In this document: one piece after another, positions 10,255-20,926 of the stretch
How the letters are laid out: each line of letters opens with the position of its first letter
Numbering within the stretch: position 1 is the stretch's first letter
Assembly: GCF_963668385.1 (NCBI RefSeq)
Contig: NZ_OY764327.1
Coordinates: 806,001-870,000 of the forward strand
Direction: 5' to 3'
Source of the DNA: an uncultured Carboxylicivirga sp.
GTDB taxonomy: Bacteria; Bacteroidota; Bacteroidia; Bacteroidales; Marinilabiliaceae
DNA: 64,000 nt
The notes under the pieces: generated by a model
Seen by the model: the letters and a program-made list of their open reading frames with translations, nothing else
Databases searched by the model: none
Told to the model about the DNA's origin: nothing
Made by a program: the position numbers and the translations under genes

Positions 10255-12150
10255 TTATTTAGCAAGAGCTTTTATTTCCTCCTGAATTAACGCCCTATTA
10301 TACACCTTTAAGTTTTTAATTTGTCCTTTAAAACCACCTAAACTAATATCCTTTAATTTCAAATCTTTAACCTCAACAACTTGATCTATTAATCCATTTC
10401 GATAAATGGTTAGCACTTTATTATCATAGATAAATGCAAGACTAAAATAATCGAATTTTGTTGGATCGTACCATTTTCCACCGGTACTTCGGTTAGCTGT
10501 TTGCCAAACATCAGATGTTCCTAAAACATTAGTTGACCAAATGGTTTTATCACGTATAACTAAATAAGGTTTTAGAGTAGCCTCATCCAAACCGTATATA
10601 AAAGCATTTGTTTTGATGATCGTTCCGTTGTAAGATTCAGCTTGTATTTTAGGAGTTAATACTATGGAGAAAGATTTTTTACAAACAGCTTTAAAAATCA
10701 CAGATGTATCTTCAGTTAGTACTAATCCACTGTTATCAGTCCCCTCAAATCTTTCGTCAAGCATTAATCCCTTATCCAAATCAACAGCTCCATTATAAAC
10801 AGGATAGTCGGCACGAATACCTGTTGCAAATCCCTTAGGATACCTTGAACTTACAATCCAATCGTAATAATTACCATGCATCCAAACCAAATGTAACGGA
10901 CTATTACCCGAATTGGTAACAATATAGGGCCTTATATTATTCAGCTCCGAGTTTTGTGTTACTTGCTCCACAGAAGCAATGGAACCATTATTATTCAAAA
11001 CATATTTTTGGAGCTCGTATACTTTGCCATGTTCACCGTTAACAGGTACTGAGCAATATACCACGTTGGTATTCATCTCATCAATGGCCATACCTCCGCT
11101 ATAACAATGCTCTATTTCGTCGCTTTGATGAAAATGCCCGCCTCCGTTTACAATAAAAGACTTTGTCCACTCGTTTCCGGTCCATTTTGCGTAATAATAA
11201 TCGTGCGACGATTTATCTTCGCTAATCTGAACCATTGCAATTACAGGTTTTCCATCCTTATCGGTCGAAGTTTGCCATAGCCAATCTCTTTTATCCGTTG
11301 GATTATCAACCACTGCTTTGGGATAATTATGTGGGAAAGTATTTTGATTTACTTTTAACGGACCTTCGGCAATGGTGCTCATTACTGTTCCGCTAATATC
11401 TTTTAATTGCTTTGTATTAACATCTACCACAATATAAAATAAAAAATTAGGGTATTCATTATCGGGATGGCCTAAAGTGTAAGCTAAATAAATTTGATCT
11501 TTACCATTGGAATCATACTTACAATAAGGACGTGCAGCCGTTGATTGAACCATTTGATAAGGTCCCCAGTCAAAAGAAGATTCATCATTCTCATCAGGCA
11601 TAGATAAACGTCCAATGGTTGGATGCCAGTTGATACCACGCCAGCAAAGATAAATATGATCAGGATCGTCGCTTAAAATAAAAGGCGAAGGGTAAGTAGT
11701 GTTAAACTTGGTATCCAACCTTACCTCTTTGCCTAAAGAAGTAATATCACCAGGCTTCTTCGATATCCGATAGTAAAAGCAAGGCTCATCGGTATGACGA
11801 GAATAAAAAATCATCACCCTTTCATCAGGTAAAATTAAAAATGAGGGATTGTTATGGTCATCGGGTTGAAAATAAGATCGAATCAATACTTCGTTGGTTA
11901 CACCCGTTAAAAAGTTATGCTGTGTGGCCTTAATGTTTCCATGTACATCGATATACCCAATATAAGTACTATTGATTGTTCCTTCCTTATTTTCGAAATG
12001 CAAAGCACGTGGGTCGGCAAACCAGCACCAAGCTCCTTCTTCGGTAATAATATTTTCAGATTTTGTTTGCTCTGTTTGATCAGCCACACATGCATTAGCA
12101 ATAAAGAGGCTAGTAAGTAACGCAGCGAAAAGAGTTGTTTTTGGATTCAT
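10255..12150 (-). CDS. secreted BNR_4-repeat propeller protein with C-terminal LamG-like domain
   Basis: A 631-residue exported protein with signal MNPKTTLFAALLTSLFIANAC; the Cys could be a lipid site but the lipobox is imperfect. Residues ~35-430 match the BNR repeat-containing (BNR_4) type: GAWCWFADPRA near the start, then several blade-like repeats (PSFLILPDERVMIFYSRH, HIYLCWRGINWH). Residues ~440-631 resemble a concanavalin/LamG domain ending ...GGFKGQIKNLKVYNRALI. BNR_4 propellers occur with polysaccharide lyases and other carbohydrate-active proteins (family knowledge), so glycan binding or cleavage is an inference. The 3' end converges on the LytTR gene with 5 bp between them. Confidence 0.8.
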   Translation of the reverse strand: MNPKTTLFAALLTSLFIANACVADQTEQTKSENIITEEGAWCWFADPRALHFENKEGTINSTYIGYIDVHGNIKATQHNFLTGVTNEVLIRSYFQPDDHNNPSFLILPDERVMIFYSRHTDEPCFYYRISKKPGDITSLGKEVRLDTKFNTTYPSPFILSDDPDHIYLCWRGINWHPTIGRLSMPDENDESSFDWGPYQMVQSTAARPYCKYDSNGKDQIYLAYTLGHPDNEYPNFLFYIVVDVNTKQLKDISGTVMSTIAEGPLKVNQNTFPHNYPKAVVDNPTDKRDWLWQTSTDKDGKPVIAMVQISEDKSSHDYYYAKWTGNEWTKSFIVNGGGHFHQSDEIEHCYSGGMAIDEMNTNVVYCSVPVNGEHGKVYELQKYVLNNNGSIASVEQVTQNSELNNIRPYIVTNSGNSPLHLVWMHGNYYDWIVSSRYPKGFATGIRADYPVYNGAVDLDKGLMLDERFEGTDNSGLVLTEDTSVIFKAVCKKSFSIVLTPKIQAESYNGTIIKTNAFIYGLDEATLKPYLVIRDKTIWSTNVLGTSDVWQTANRSTGGKWYDPTKFDYFSLAFIYDNKVLTIYRNGLIDQVVEVKDLKLKDISLGGFKGQIKNLKVYNRALIQEEIKALAK

Positions 12151-12235
12151 TACAAAACATTGATATGATAATTAACAATTCAAAAATACTTATCACACTA
12201 GATTCCTTCTTGTAATTATTTCACAATTGATATAA

Positions 12236-12439
12236 CAAAATGAAATTGTAACACTTACTACTGTAGGTTATGGCGATGTGTATCCGATAACATTAGGTGG
12301 AAAAGTATTTACTTTTTTTGTATTAATAATTGGCGTTGATATCGTAACTGTTCCTGCGGGCTTAGTTGCTTCTTCTCTTTCTAAAGCAAGAGAAATACAG
12401 GATCGGGAAACCGATGAGGAAACTCGAAAGTTAAGTTAA
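12236..12439 (+). pseudogene. voltage-gated-type potassium channel, 3' remnant (selectivity filter and S6 only)
   Basis: Read in frame from 12236 to the TAA at 12437-12439, this stretch encodes the filter motif TLTTVGYGDVYP, then a hydrophobic S6-like helix FFVLIIGVDIVTVPAG, then a charged tail LSKAREIQDRETDEE. That is the order of a potassium channel pore loop and last helix. There is an in-frame stop at 12233-12235, no start codon, and no pore helix or voltage sensor upstream. The remaining 85 bp to the divergent gene at 12150 are non-coding. It is a 67-codon gene fragment, most likely left after deletion or insertion. Confidence 0.8.
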
Positions 12440-12492
12440 TACATCTTAATTTTTGGGCATGATATTTGAAATATAGCGATGAGAAGTAAAGA

Positions 12493-12852
12493 ATGAAACA
12501 GCATCTACTAAATAAAACTCATCGTATTACCTTATGGTTTGTTATTGTTATGCTCATTAACAGCATGCTTAACATACACGATAAAGGTATTGGTGCATAT
12601 GATGACCATAACGATGTTCAGAGTTTTGTTGAACTTGCTCTTTTGCTATTGGATTCAGATAATGCAGTAGCCGATATAGATGATGAAGACAGTGGATCTG
12701 TTAAACTCATTAAAACGTGGGCATGCCATACCCTGCCTTTAATCACGTTTTTTCAATTACCACTGAAAATAACATATAACGAGTACCAACCTTATTATCA
12801 ATCACCCTCACAAAAAATAAACACTCCCCCCCCTCGCTTATACCAAAGCTAA
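12493..12852 (+). CDS. small hypothetical protein with N-terminal membrane segment
   Basis: A 119-residue open frame, MKQHLLNKTHRI followed by a hydrophobic stretch WFVIVMLINSML (~15-27) that could be a signal anchor, then an acidic middle (DSDNAVADIDDEDSG) and a Pro/Tyr-rich C-terminus. I do not recognise it. It lies 53 bp after the channel remnant and 114 bp before the porin, all on the plus strand. Codon use is normal for the region, which supports but does not prove that it is expressed. Confidence 0.45.
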   Translation: MKQHLLNKTHRITLWFVIVMLINSMLNIHDKGIGAYDDHNDVQSFVELALLLLDSDNAVADIDDEDSGSVKLIKTWACHTLPLITFFQLPLKITYNEYQPYYQSPSQKINTPPPRLYQS

Positions 12853-12966
12853 TTAATTCAGAATACTACCTTTTTTTACAACATATCTAAAGTATTCCGA
12901 CTTTATAACTGACAGACAATCCTTCTGATCAGGTATTCATTTATTGATAATTATTAAGTACATACA

Positions 12967-14238
12967 ATGAAATTAAAATACATTGCACTGTTTGTTGGTG
13001 CATTTTGCTTTGGCATTTTGTATGCCCAGGAAGAAACTACTCCTATCGATACTATCACGAAAAAAAGTGCTGTATCAGAACTGAAATACATTAAACAATC
13101 AGGCTTTGCCAACGCTTCGTCCAAAATTTTCAGTGCCGATCGCCGATTTACCATCAGTGGCTTTGGTGAAGTTAACTATGTGAATTACGACAGTCCTGTA
13201 GCCAACAAAGGCGATAAAGAAATTGAACAATATTACTCTAATTTGTATCGCGGAGGCTTTTACTTCGGGTACCGTTTTAGTGATAAATTTATTGCTATGT
13301 CGGAAGTACAAATGGAGTATTTACACGACGGAACCCGCGAAGGGCATTTTGAAGCGAATCTGGAGATATCGTTTGATTACTTAATGCACAAAAACTTCAA
13401 TATACGTGTAGGTAACTACCCTTTAAACCTTGGATGGGTTAATGTTAACGAAGAACCAATTGCTTTTTATACGGTAAATCGTCCTGAGGTAGAACGCACC
13501 ATTATTCCAACCCAATGGCTAGAACAAGGTGTTTTATTTTATGGCCAGATTGTAGGCGAAACCGAATACCAGTTTGGGGTAACCAAAGGATTAAGAGGGG
13601 CTGACTTTACCTCAGGTACTTGGATCCGCAATGGGCGCTATACCGATTGGACAGAATGGCCACCCACTGCTGCCTTTAACGGTAAACTTGCCTATGGACA
13701 CGAAGATCGAACCATGTTGGCATTGGCAGGCTACTATGGCGATGCATCAGGCGCCTACATTTTTGAAGATGGAAAAGCCTTAGATTCTCATTTAGCCTTG
13801 ATGACTGTTACTGCTGCACATAACATTGGTAGATTTACTCTTTTTGGCTTATACTCCAGAGGATGGCTTAGCGGAACTGAGCAAATTTATCAGATCAATA
13901 ATGAGATTATTGGTGCTGAAACGGTAGGTTATTATTTAGAAGGCCGATACGACATTATGCCTTTTATTAAACCGGGCTCAACTTGGAAGCTACCATTGTT
14001 TGTGCGATACGAAAGTATGAATACACATCAAAAAATTGATGATAACCTCAAACCATTGATAGGACAGGAAGGGGTGACTGCAGACCTAAAAGACCTTGAA
14101 ATAATTTCGGTTGGCTTAAATGTAAGACCTAAAAAGAATTGGACGTTTAAAGCCAATTATCAGTTTAGAAATAATAGATACGCTGATGCGCCCAAAGAAG
14201 GAAACCAATTTGAATTAGGAGTTGGATTTATATTCTAG
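12967..14238 (+). CDS. outer-membrane porin-like beta-barrel protein
   Basis: A 423-residue protein with signal peptide MKLKYIALFVGAFCFGILYAQ. The mature part begins with a short linker and then FTISGFGEVNYVNY, after which aromatic/polar strands alternate to the C-terminal GNQFELGVGFIF, the usual beta-barrel end with a terminal Phe. The fold matches the porin-like proteins common in Bacteroidota (phosphate-selective-porin type is possible). The substrate cannot be deduced. A strong terminator follows. Confidence 0.8.
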   Translation: MKLKYIALFVGAFCFGILYAQEETTPIDTITKKSAVSELKYIKQSGFANASSKIFSADRRFTISGFGEVNYVNYDSPVANKGDKEIEQYYSNLYRGGFYFGYRFSDKFIAMSEVQMEYLHDGTREGHFEANLEISFDYLMHKNFNIRVGNYPLNLGWVNVNEEPIAFYTVNRPEVERTIIPTQWLEQGVLFYGQIVGETEYQFGVTKGLRGADFTSGTWIRNGRYTDWTEWPPTAAFNGKLAYGHEDRTMLALAGYYGDASGAYIFEDGKALDSHLALMTVTAAHNIGRFTLFGLYSRGWLSGTEQIYQINNEIIGAETVGYYLEGRYDIMPFIKPGSTWKLPLFVRYESMNTHQKIDDNLKPLIGQEGVTADLKDLEIISVGLNVRPKKNWTFKANYQFRNNRYADAPKEGNQFELGVGFIF

Positions 14239-14278
14239 ATTCAACTAATAACACAACTGGTTTCAAATTTGAACACCA

Positions 14279-14326
14279 CAAAACCACTGTCGAAAGATTA
14301 TATCTTTAGCAGTGGTTTTTATTTTT
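14279..14326 (+). terminator. intrinsic terminator after the porin gene
   Basis: AAACCACTG (14281-14289) pairs with CAGTGGTTT (14310-14318); an inner AAAGAT/ATCTTT stem extends it, and a T-rich tract follows. Confidence 0.8.
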
Positions 14327-14569
14327 ATAGTGAGGTTCTACCAGCTTCAAATACACTGCCAGATGCTTCTGAAGCGCTTCCTTAACATTCATAAGTGCCA
14401 ACCCATAGAGGCAAAGCAGTTTTCCATATTATAAAAGCGGCTTATCGCCCCCTAAAAGCACAAAACCAAGGGGTAAAAGTGATTACCCACCATCCTAAAG
14501 TGGATTCTAAAAGAGCTCTCATCACCTCAATACGTTTGCGTTTATTAACGAATACTTTAAGCACAGATA
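14327..14569. other. intergenic stretch without a convincing gene
   Basis: Between the porin terminator and the ABC-F promoter. A 73-codon plus-strand frame (14395-14616) runs through the promoter and has no recognisable features. A short minus-strand frame (start 14392, about 28 codons, MNVKEALQKHL...) has a more protein-like composition but no start context. It may be a decayed gene end; I cannot assign it. Confidence 0.4.
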
Positions 14570-14599
14570 TTGTACAAATTAGCATTAAAACTATCTTTG
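14570..14599 (+). promoter_or_regulatory. Bacteroidota-type promoter for the ABC-F gene
   Basis: TTG at 14570-14572 (ATTG, one mismatch to the -33 TTTG), 19 bp, then a perfect -7 element TATCTTTG at 14592-14599. Transcription would start about 14 bp before the ATG at 14620. Confidence 0.5.
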
Positions 14600-14619
14600 C
14601 AACTCGAAAATTTTAGAGT

Positions 14620-16260
14620 ATGATTTCAGTTGATGGGTTAACCGTAGAGTTTGGTGCAAGCACCTTGTTTAAAGACATTTCGTTCGTGATTAACGAAAAA
14701 GACAGGATTGCTTTAATGGGTAAAAATGGTGCAGGTAAATCAACCCTGTTAAAAATACTGGCTGGCGAGCGCGAGGCCAATAAAGGTAAGGTTGCGGTTC
14801 CTAAGGACAAGGTAGTTGCTTATCTACCTCAGCACTTAATGACCGAGGACAACCGCACTGTTTTTGAAGAGGCATCGCAAGCGTTTGCCGAAATTCATGC
14901 TATGGCGAAACGTATTGAAGAGATTAATGCTGAGCTAACAACCCGCACCGACTATGAATCGGACGAATACATGCAACTGATTGAAGACGTATCAACCCTT
15001 AGCGAGAAATATTACTCCATTGAAGACACCAATTACGATGCTAAAATAGAGCAAATATTACTGGGCTTAGGTTTTACCCGCGACGATTTCAATGCCCCAA
15101 CCAGCAGCTTCAGTGGCGGATGGCGCATGCGTATTGAATTGGCAAAAATCTTATTGCGTGATCCTGATTTAATTTTATTGGATGAGCCTACTAACCATCT
15201 TGATATTGAATCGATTCAATGGCTCGAAGAGTTTTTGATTGCCTGCGGAAAAGCAGTGGTGGTTATCTCGCACGACCGTGCTTTTGTTGATAACATTACC
15301 ACTCGTACCATTGAGGTAACCATGGGCCGCATTTACGATTACAAAGTTAATTACTCGCAATACCTTATTCTTCGTCAGGATCGTCGTCAGCACCAGCTGA
15401 AGGCCTACGAAGAACAACAAAAGATGATTGCCGAAAATCAGGCCTTCATCGAACGATTCAAAGGTACATACTCTAAAACACTACAGGTTCAGTCGCGCGT
15501 TAAGATGCTCGAAAAACTGGAGTTGGTAGAAGTGGATGAAGAAGATTCGTCGGCACTTCGTTTGAAATTTCCACCAGCACCCCGCTCGGGTTCTTATCCG
15601 GTTATTGTAAGCGAAGTTAGCAAGAGTTACGACGAGCATCTGGTTTTTAAAGATGCTTCGTTAACCATCGAGCGTGGTGAAAAAGTAGCTTTTGTGGGTA
15701 AAAACGGTGAAGGTAAATCAACGTTGGTAAAAGCCATTATGGACGAAATAAAATTTGATGGCGAACTTCAACTCGGCCACAATACCATGATTGGTTACTT
15801 TGCCCAAAACCAGGCTTCTCTGTTAGATGAAGAGTTAACCGTATTTCAAACCATTGATGACATTGCTATTGGTGATGTACGTACCAAGGTGAAAGACTTA
15901 TTAGGAGCTTTTATGTTTGGTGGTGAAGAATCAACCAAAAAAGTAAAGGTATTATCAGGAGGTGAACGTACTCGTTTGGCTATGATCAAGCTTTTATTAG
16001 AACCCGTTAATCTTTTGATTCTGGATGAGCCTACCAACCACCTTGATATGAAAACCAAAGACATATTGAAAAGTGCTCTTCAAGCCTATGATGGTACTTT
16101 AATCCTGGTTTCGCATGACCGTGACTTCCTGGATGGATTAGTAACTAAGGTTTATGAATTTGGAAACAAAAAAGTAAAAGAGCACCTGAGCGATATTAAA
16201 GGATTTCTCGAAACTAAAAAGATGGAACACTTAAATGAGTTAGAAGCAGTAAAATCTTAA
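14620..16260 (+). CDS. ABC-F family ATPase (ribosome-associated type)
   Basis: A 546-residue soluble protein with two ATP-binding cassettes and no membrane helices. Cassette 1 has Walker A GKNGAGKST (~35), signature SFSGGWRMR (~165) and Walker B LILLDEPTNHLD. Cassette 2 has GKNGEGKST (~365), signature LSGGERTR and LLILDEPTNHLD. The interdomain linker (~240-310, rich in Gln/Arg/Lys) is the part that reaches into the ribosomal E site in ABC-F proteins. It resembles the YbiT/Uup-EttA group; the exact subgroup is not certain. A housekeeping translation factor is more likely than a drug-resistance protein. Confidence 0.9.
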   Translation: MISVDGLTVEFGASTLFKDISFVINEKDRIALMGKNGAGKSTLLKILAGEREANKGKVAVPKDKVVAYLPQHLMTEDNRTVFEEASQAFAEIHAMAKRIEEINAELTTRTDYESDEYMQLIEDVSTLSEKYYSIEDTNYDAKIEQILLGLGFTRDDFNAPTSSFSGGWRMRIELAKILLRDPDLILLDEPTNHLDIESIQWLEEFLIACGKAVVVISHDRAFVDNITTRTIEVTMGRIYDYKVNYSQYLILRQDRRQHQLKAYEEQQKMIAENQAFIERFKGTYSKTLQVQSRVKMLEKLELVEVDEEDSSALRLKFPPAPRSGSYPVIVSEVSKSYDEHLVFKDASLTIERGEKVAFVGKNGEGKSTLVKAIMDEIKFDGELQLGHNTMIGYFAQNQASLLDEELTVFQTIDDIAIGDVRTKVKDLLGAFMFGGEESTKKVKVLSGGERTRLAMIKLLLEPVNLLILDEPTNHLDMKTKDILKSALQAYDGTLILVSHDRDFLDGLVTKVYEFGNKKVKEHLSDIKGFLETKKMEHLNELEAVKS

Positions 16261-16276
16261 ACCTCATCAATACAAT

Positions 16277-16313
16277 AAAAAAGCCCGAGTAAATAATAAA
16301 CTCGGGCTTTATA
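16277..16313. terminator. bidirectional terminator
   Basis: AAGCCCGAG (16281-16289) pairs with CTCGGGCTT (16301-16309), with an A-run before and a T-rich tract after. It separates the converging ABC-F and acyl-CoA synthetase genes. Confidence 0.85.
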
Positions 16314-16328
16314 TTTTCAGATCTATTC

Positions 16329-17954
16329 TTACTTTCGTTGTTCAAGGCCAAGCTCTCGGCATGAGATCTCGCGCATTTCTACCTTGCGCACTTTACCTGT
16401 TACTGTTGTTGGAAATTCATCCACAAACTTCCAGTATTTAGGAATTTTAAAGGTAGCAATCTGGCCTTTACAATAATTTATCAAATCCTCTTCTGTAATT
16501 CTTGAGCCATCCTGTAATACCACCCAGGCCATTACCTGTTCACCATATTTTGCATCAGGCACTCCAATCACCTGTACATCTTTAATTTCATCATGATTAT
16601 GCAAATACTCTTCAATTTCGAATGGAGAAATATTTTCACCACCACGAATAATTAAATCCTTGATACGACCCACGATTTTTACATATCCGTCATCGTCCAT
16701 CTCTGCTAAATCGCCCGTATGCATCCATCTTCCTTCATCAATTACGGCAGCTGTTGCCTCAGGATTATTCCAGTATTTTAACATAACAGAATAACCACGA
16801 GTACAAAACTCACCTCTCTCACCACGAGGAACAATCTTACCAGTCTCAGGGTCAATAATCTTAATTTCGAGGTGAGGATGAACTTTACCAACGGTAGCGC
16901 ATCTGCGATATTCGGTATCATCAACAAAAGTTTGGGTACTTACCGGCGACGTTTCTGTCATACCGTAACAAATACCAATATCTTTCATATTCATTTTCTC
17001 ACGTACCGCTTTCATTGCCGATTCCGGACAAGAAGCTCCGGCCATAATTCCGGTACGTAAAGTTGAAAAGTCGTATTGACTAAAATTAGGATGATTTAAC
17101 TCTGCAATAAACATTAATGGCACTCCATAAAGAGAGGTACATTTTTCATCCTGAACGGTTTTCATCACAACTTCCGGATCGAATGCTTCACCGGTTAAAA
17201 CCATACACGCTCCGTGTGTTACAATAGCAATGTTGGCTAGTACCATTCCAAAACAGTGGTACAAAGGTACCGGAATAGCTACTTTATCATTTTCGGTATA
17301 CGCTAATCGCTCACCAATAAAAAATCCATTATTTAATATGTTATGATGCGAAAGAGTTGCTCCTTTGGGAAAACCGGTTGTTCCGGATGTATATTGAATA
17401 TTGATAGGTTCATCAAACTGAAGACTGCTTTCTATTTCGTAAAGTTGTTCATCCGAAATTTTTCTACCTGCCTCAAGCATTTTTTTCCAATCATTGTCAA
17501 TCACCACTATGTTTTTCAAGTGGATGCACTCTGCTCTTACTTCACTTAAAATACTAACATAGCTGGTCTGACGAAAACCTTTCGACATGATCAACAAACT
17601 AATTTCCGATTGCTTTAATGCATATTTCAATTCAGCGGCTTTATATGCCGGATTCACATTTACCATGATAACCCCAATACGGCATGTTGCAAACTGAACC
17701 AGTATCCATTCGTAACGGTTAGGTGACCAGATACCTACACGATCCCCCTTTTTTACTCCATAAGACAGAATTCCTTTGGCAACCTCTTCTACCTGCTCCC
17801 AAAATTCCTGATATGTAGCACGATAGTTTTGATAAGGAACTACTAATGCTTCGTTATCAGGATATTTTTCTACTGTTTGTTTCAATTGTTCACCAATGGT
17901 GATACCTAGCAATGGTGTAGTGGATATACCATTGTCATACGATAACTTATTCAC
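16329..17954 (-). CDS. AMP-forming acyl-CoA synthetase
   Basis: A 541-residue adenylate-forming enzyme that activates a carboxylic acid with ATP and joins it to CoA. The P-loop motif [12 protein letters not shown] is near residue 190, the A5 motif YGMTETSP near 330, the A8 motif [16 protein letters not shown] near 430, and the catalytic Lys in TVTGKVRK at the end. The overall layout is that of FadD-like and medium-chain acyl-CoA ligases; chain length cannot be fixed. It has its own promoter at 18030-18059, with a cluster of four palindromes 115-195 bp further upstream. Confidence 0.92.
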   Translation of the reverse strand: MNKLSYDNGISTTPLLGITIGEQLKQTVEKYPDNEALVVPYQNYRATYQEFWEQVEEVAKGILSYGVKKGDRVGIWSPNRYEWILVQFATCRIGVIMVNVNPAYKAAELKYALKQSEISLLIMSKGFRQTSYVSILSEVRAECIHLKNIVVIDNDWKKMLEAGRKISDEQLYEIESSLQFDEPINIQYTSGTTGFPKGATLSHHNILNNGFFIGERLAYTENDKVAIPVPLYHCFGMVLANIAIVTHGACMVLTGEAFDPEVVMKTVQDEKCTSLYGVPLMFIAELNHPNFSQYDFSTLRTGIMAGASCPESAMKAVREKMNMKDIGICYGMTETSPVSTQTFVDDTEYRRCATVGKVHPHLEIKIIDPETGKIVPRGERGEFCTRGYSVMLKYWNNPEATAAVIDEGRWMHTGDLAEMDDDGYVKIVGRIKDLIIRGGENISPFEIEEYLHNHDEIKDVQVIGVPDAKYGEQVMAWVVLQDGSRITEEDLINYCKGQIATFKIPKYWKFVDEFPTTVTGKVRKVEMREISCRELGLEQRK

Positions 17955-18029
17955 GTTTCCTGGTTTTTAGGTTACACTTCGAAACTAAAGAAGTAAGATA
18001 CATTTCGAATGTGTTTATTTATGTGCCTG

Positions 18030-18059
18030 CAAAATTAGAAGAATAATTTTCGCCACAAA
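18030..18059 (-). promoter_or_regulatory. Bacteroidota-type promoter for the acyl-CoA synthetase gene
   Basis: On the minus strand, TTTG (18056-18059), 18 bp, TAATTTTG (18030-18037). The predicted start of transcription is near 18023, about 70 bp upstream of the ATG at 17954. Confidence 0.5.
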
Positions 18060-18144
18060 TAAAAATGCATGAAAAGATTAGAAACCATAACACTTATGCA
18101 TGTTATAACATAAAAAACCAGATGGTAGATAAGGTAGTATTAAT

Positions 18145-18225
18145 TTGGTACGTACCAAGTTGAAAAATGGTACGTACCAAGTCAGGTGAATGGTACGTAC
18201 CAAATCAAAACTTGGTACGTACCAA
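18145..18225. repeat. four phased copies of the palindrome TTGGTACGTACCAA
   Basis: The 12-bp core TGGTACGTACCA, a perfect palindrome, occurs at 18146-18157, 18168-18179, 18191-18202 and 18213-18224. Centres are 22, 23 and 22 bp apart, about two helical turns. The 10-11 bp spacers differ in sequence while the cores are identical, which points to selection on the cores, as in an operator array. It lies upstream of the acyl-CoA synthetase promoter and beyond the 3' end of the GH97 gene. The binding protein is not identifiable; the symmetric form with central CG fits many dimeric helix-turn-helix regulators. Confidence 0.85.
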
Positions 18226-18249
18226 ATTTGTAACTCAATATAGGGCACT

Positions 18250-18279
18250 AAAAAAGGCCACATCCTAACGGATGCAGCC
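18250..18279 (-). terminator. intrinsic terminator after the GH97 gene
   Basis: On the minus strand a GGC..GCATCC / GGATG..GCC hairpin (18256-18279) is followed by six T (18250-18255). Confidence 0.7.
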
Positions 18280-18337
18280 CTTCTTAAAAATTAATGCTAT
18301 TAGCCTGAGTTCAAAATTTTACGTCGAACTTAGGTTA

Positions 18338-20926
<2,589 letters not shown>

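Noticed and set aside
14395-14616. 73-codon plus-strand frame upstream of the ABC-F gene
   Set aside because: It spans the promoter, has no recognisable features and ends at the next gene's start.
18078-18263. Open frame on the minus strand with repeated WYVP residues
   Set aside because: The repetition comes from the DNA palindromes; it crosses a terminator and has no start context.
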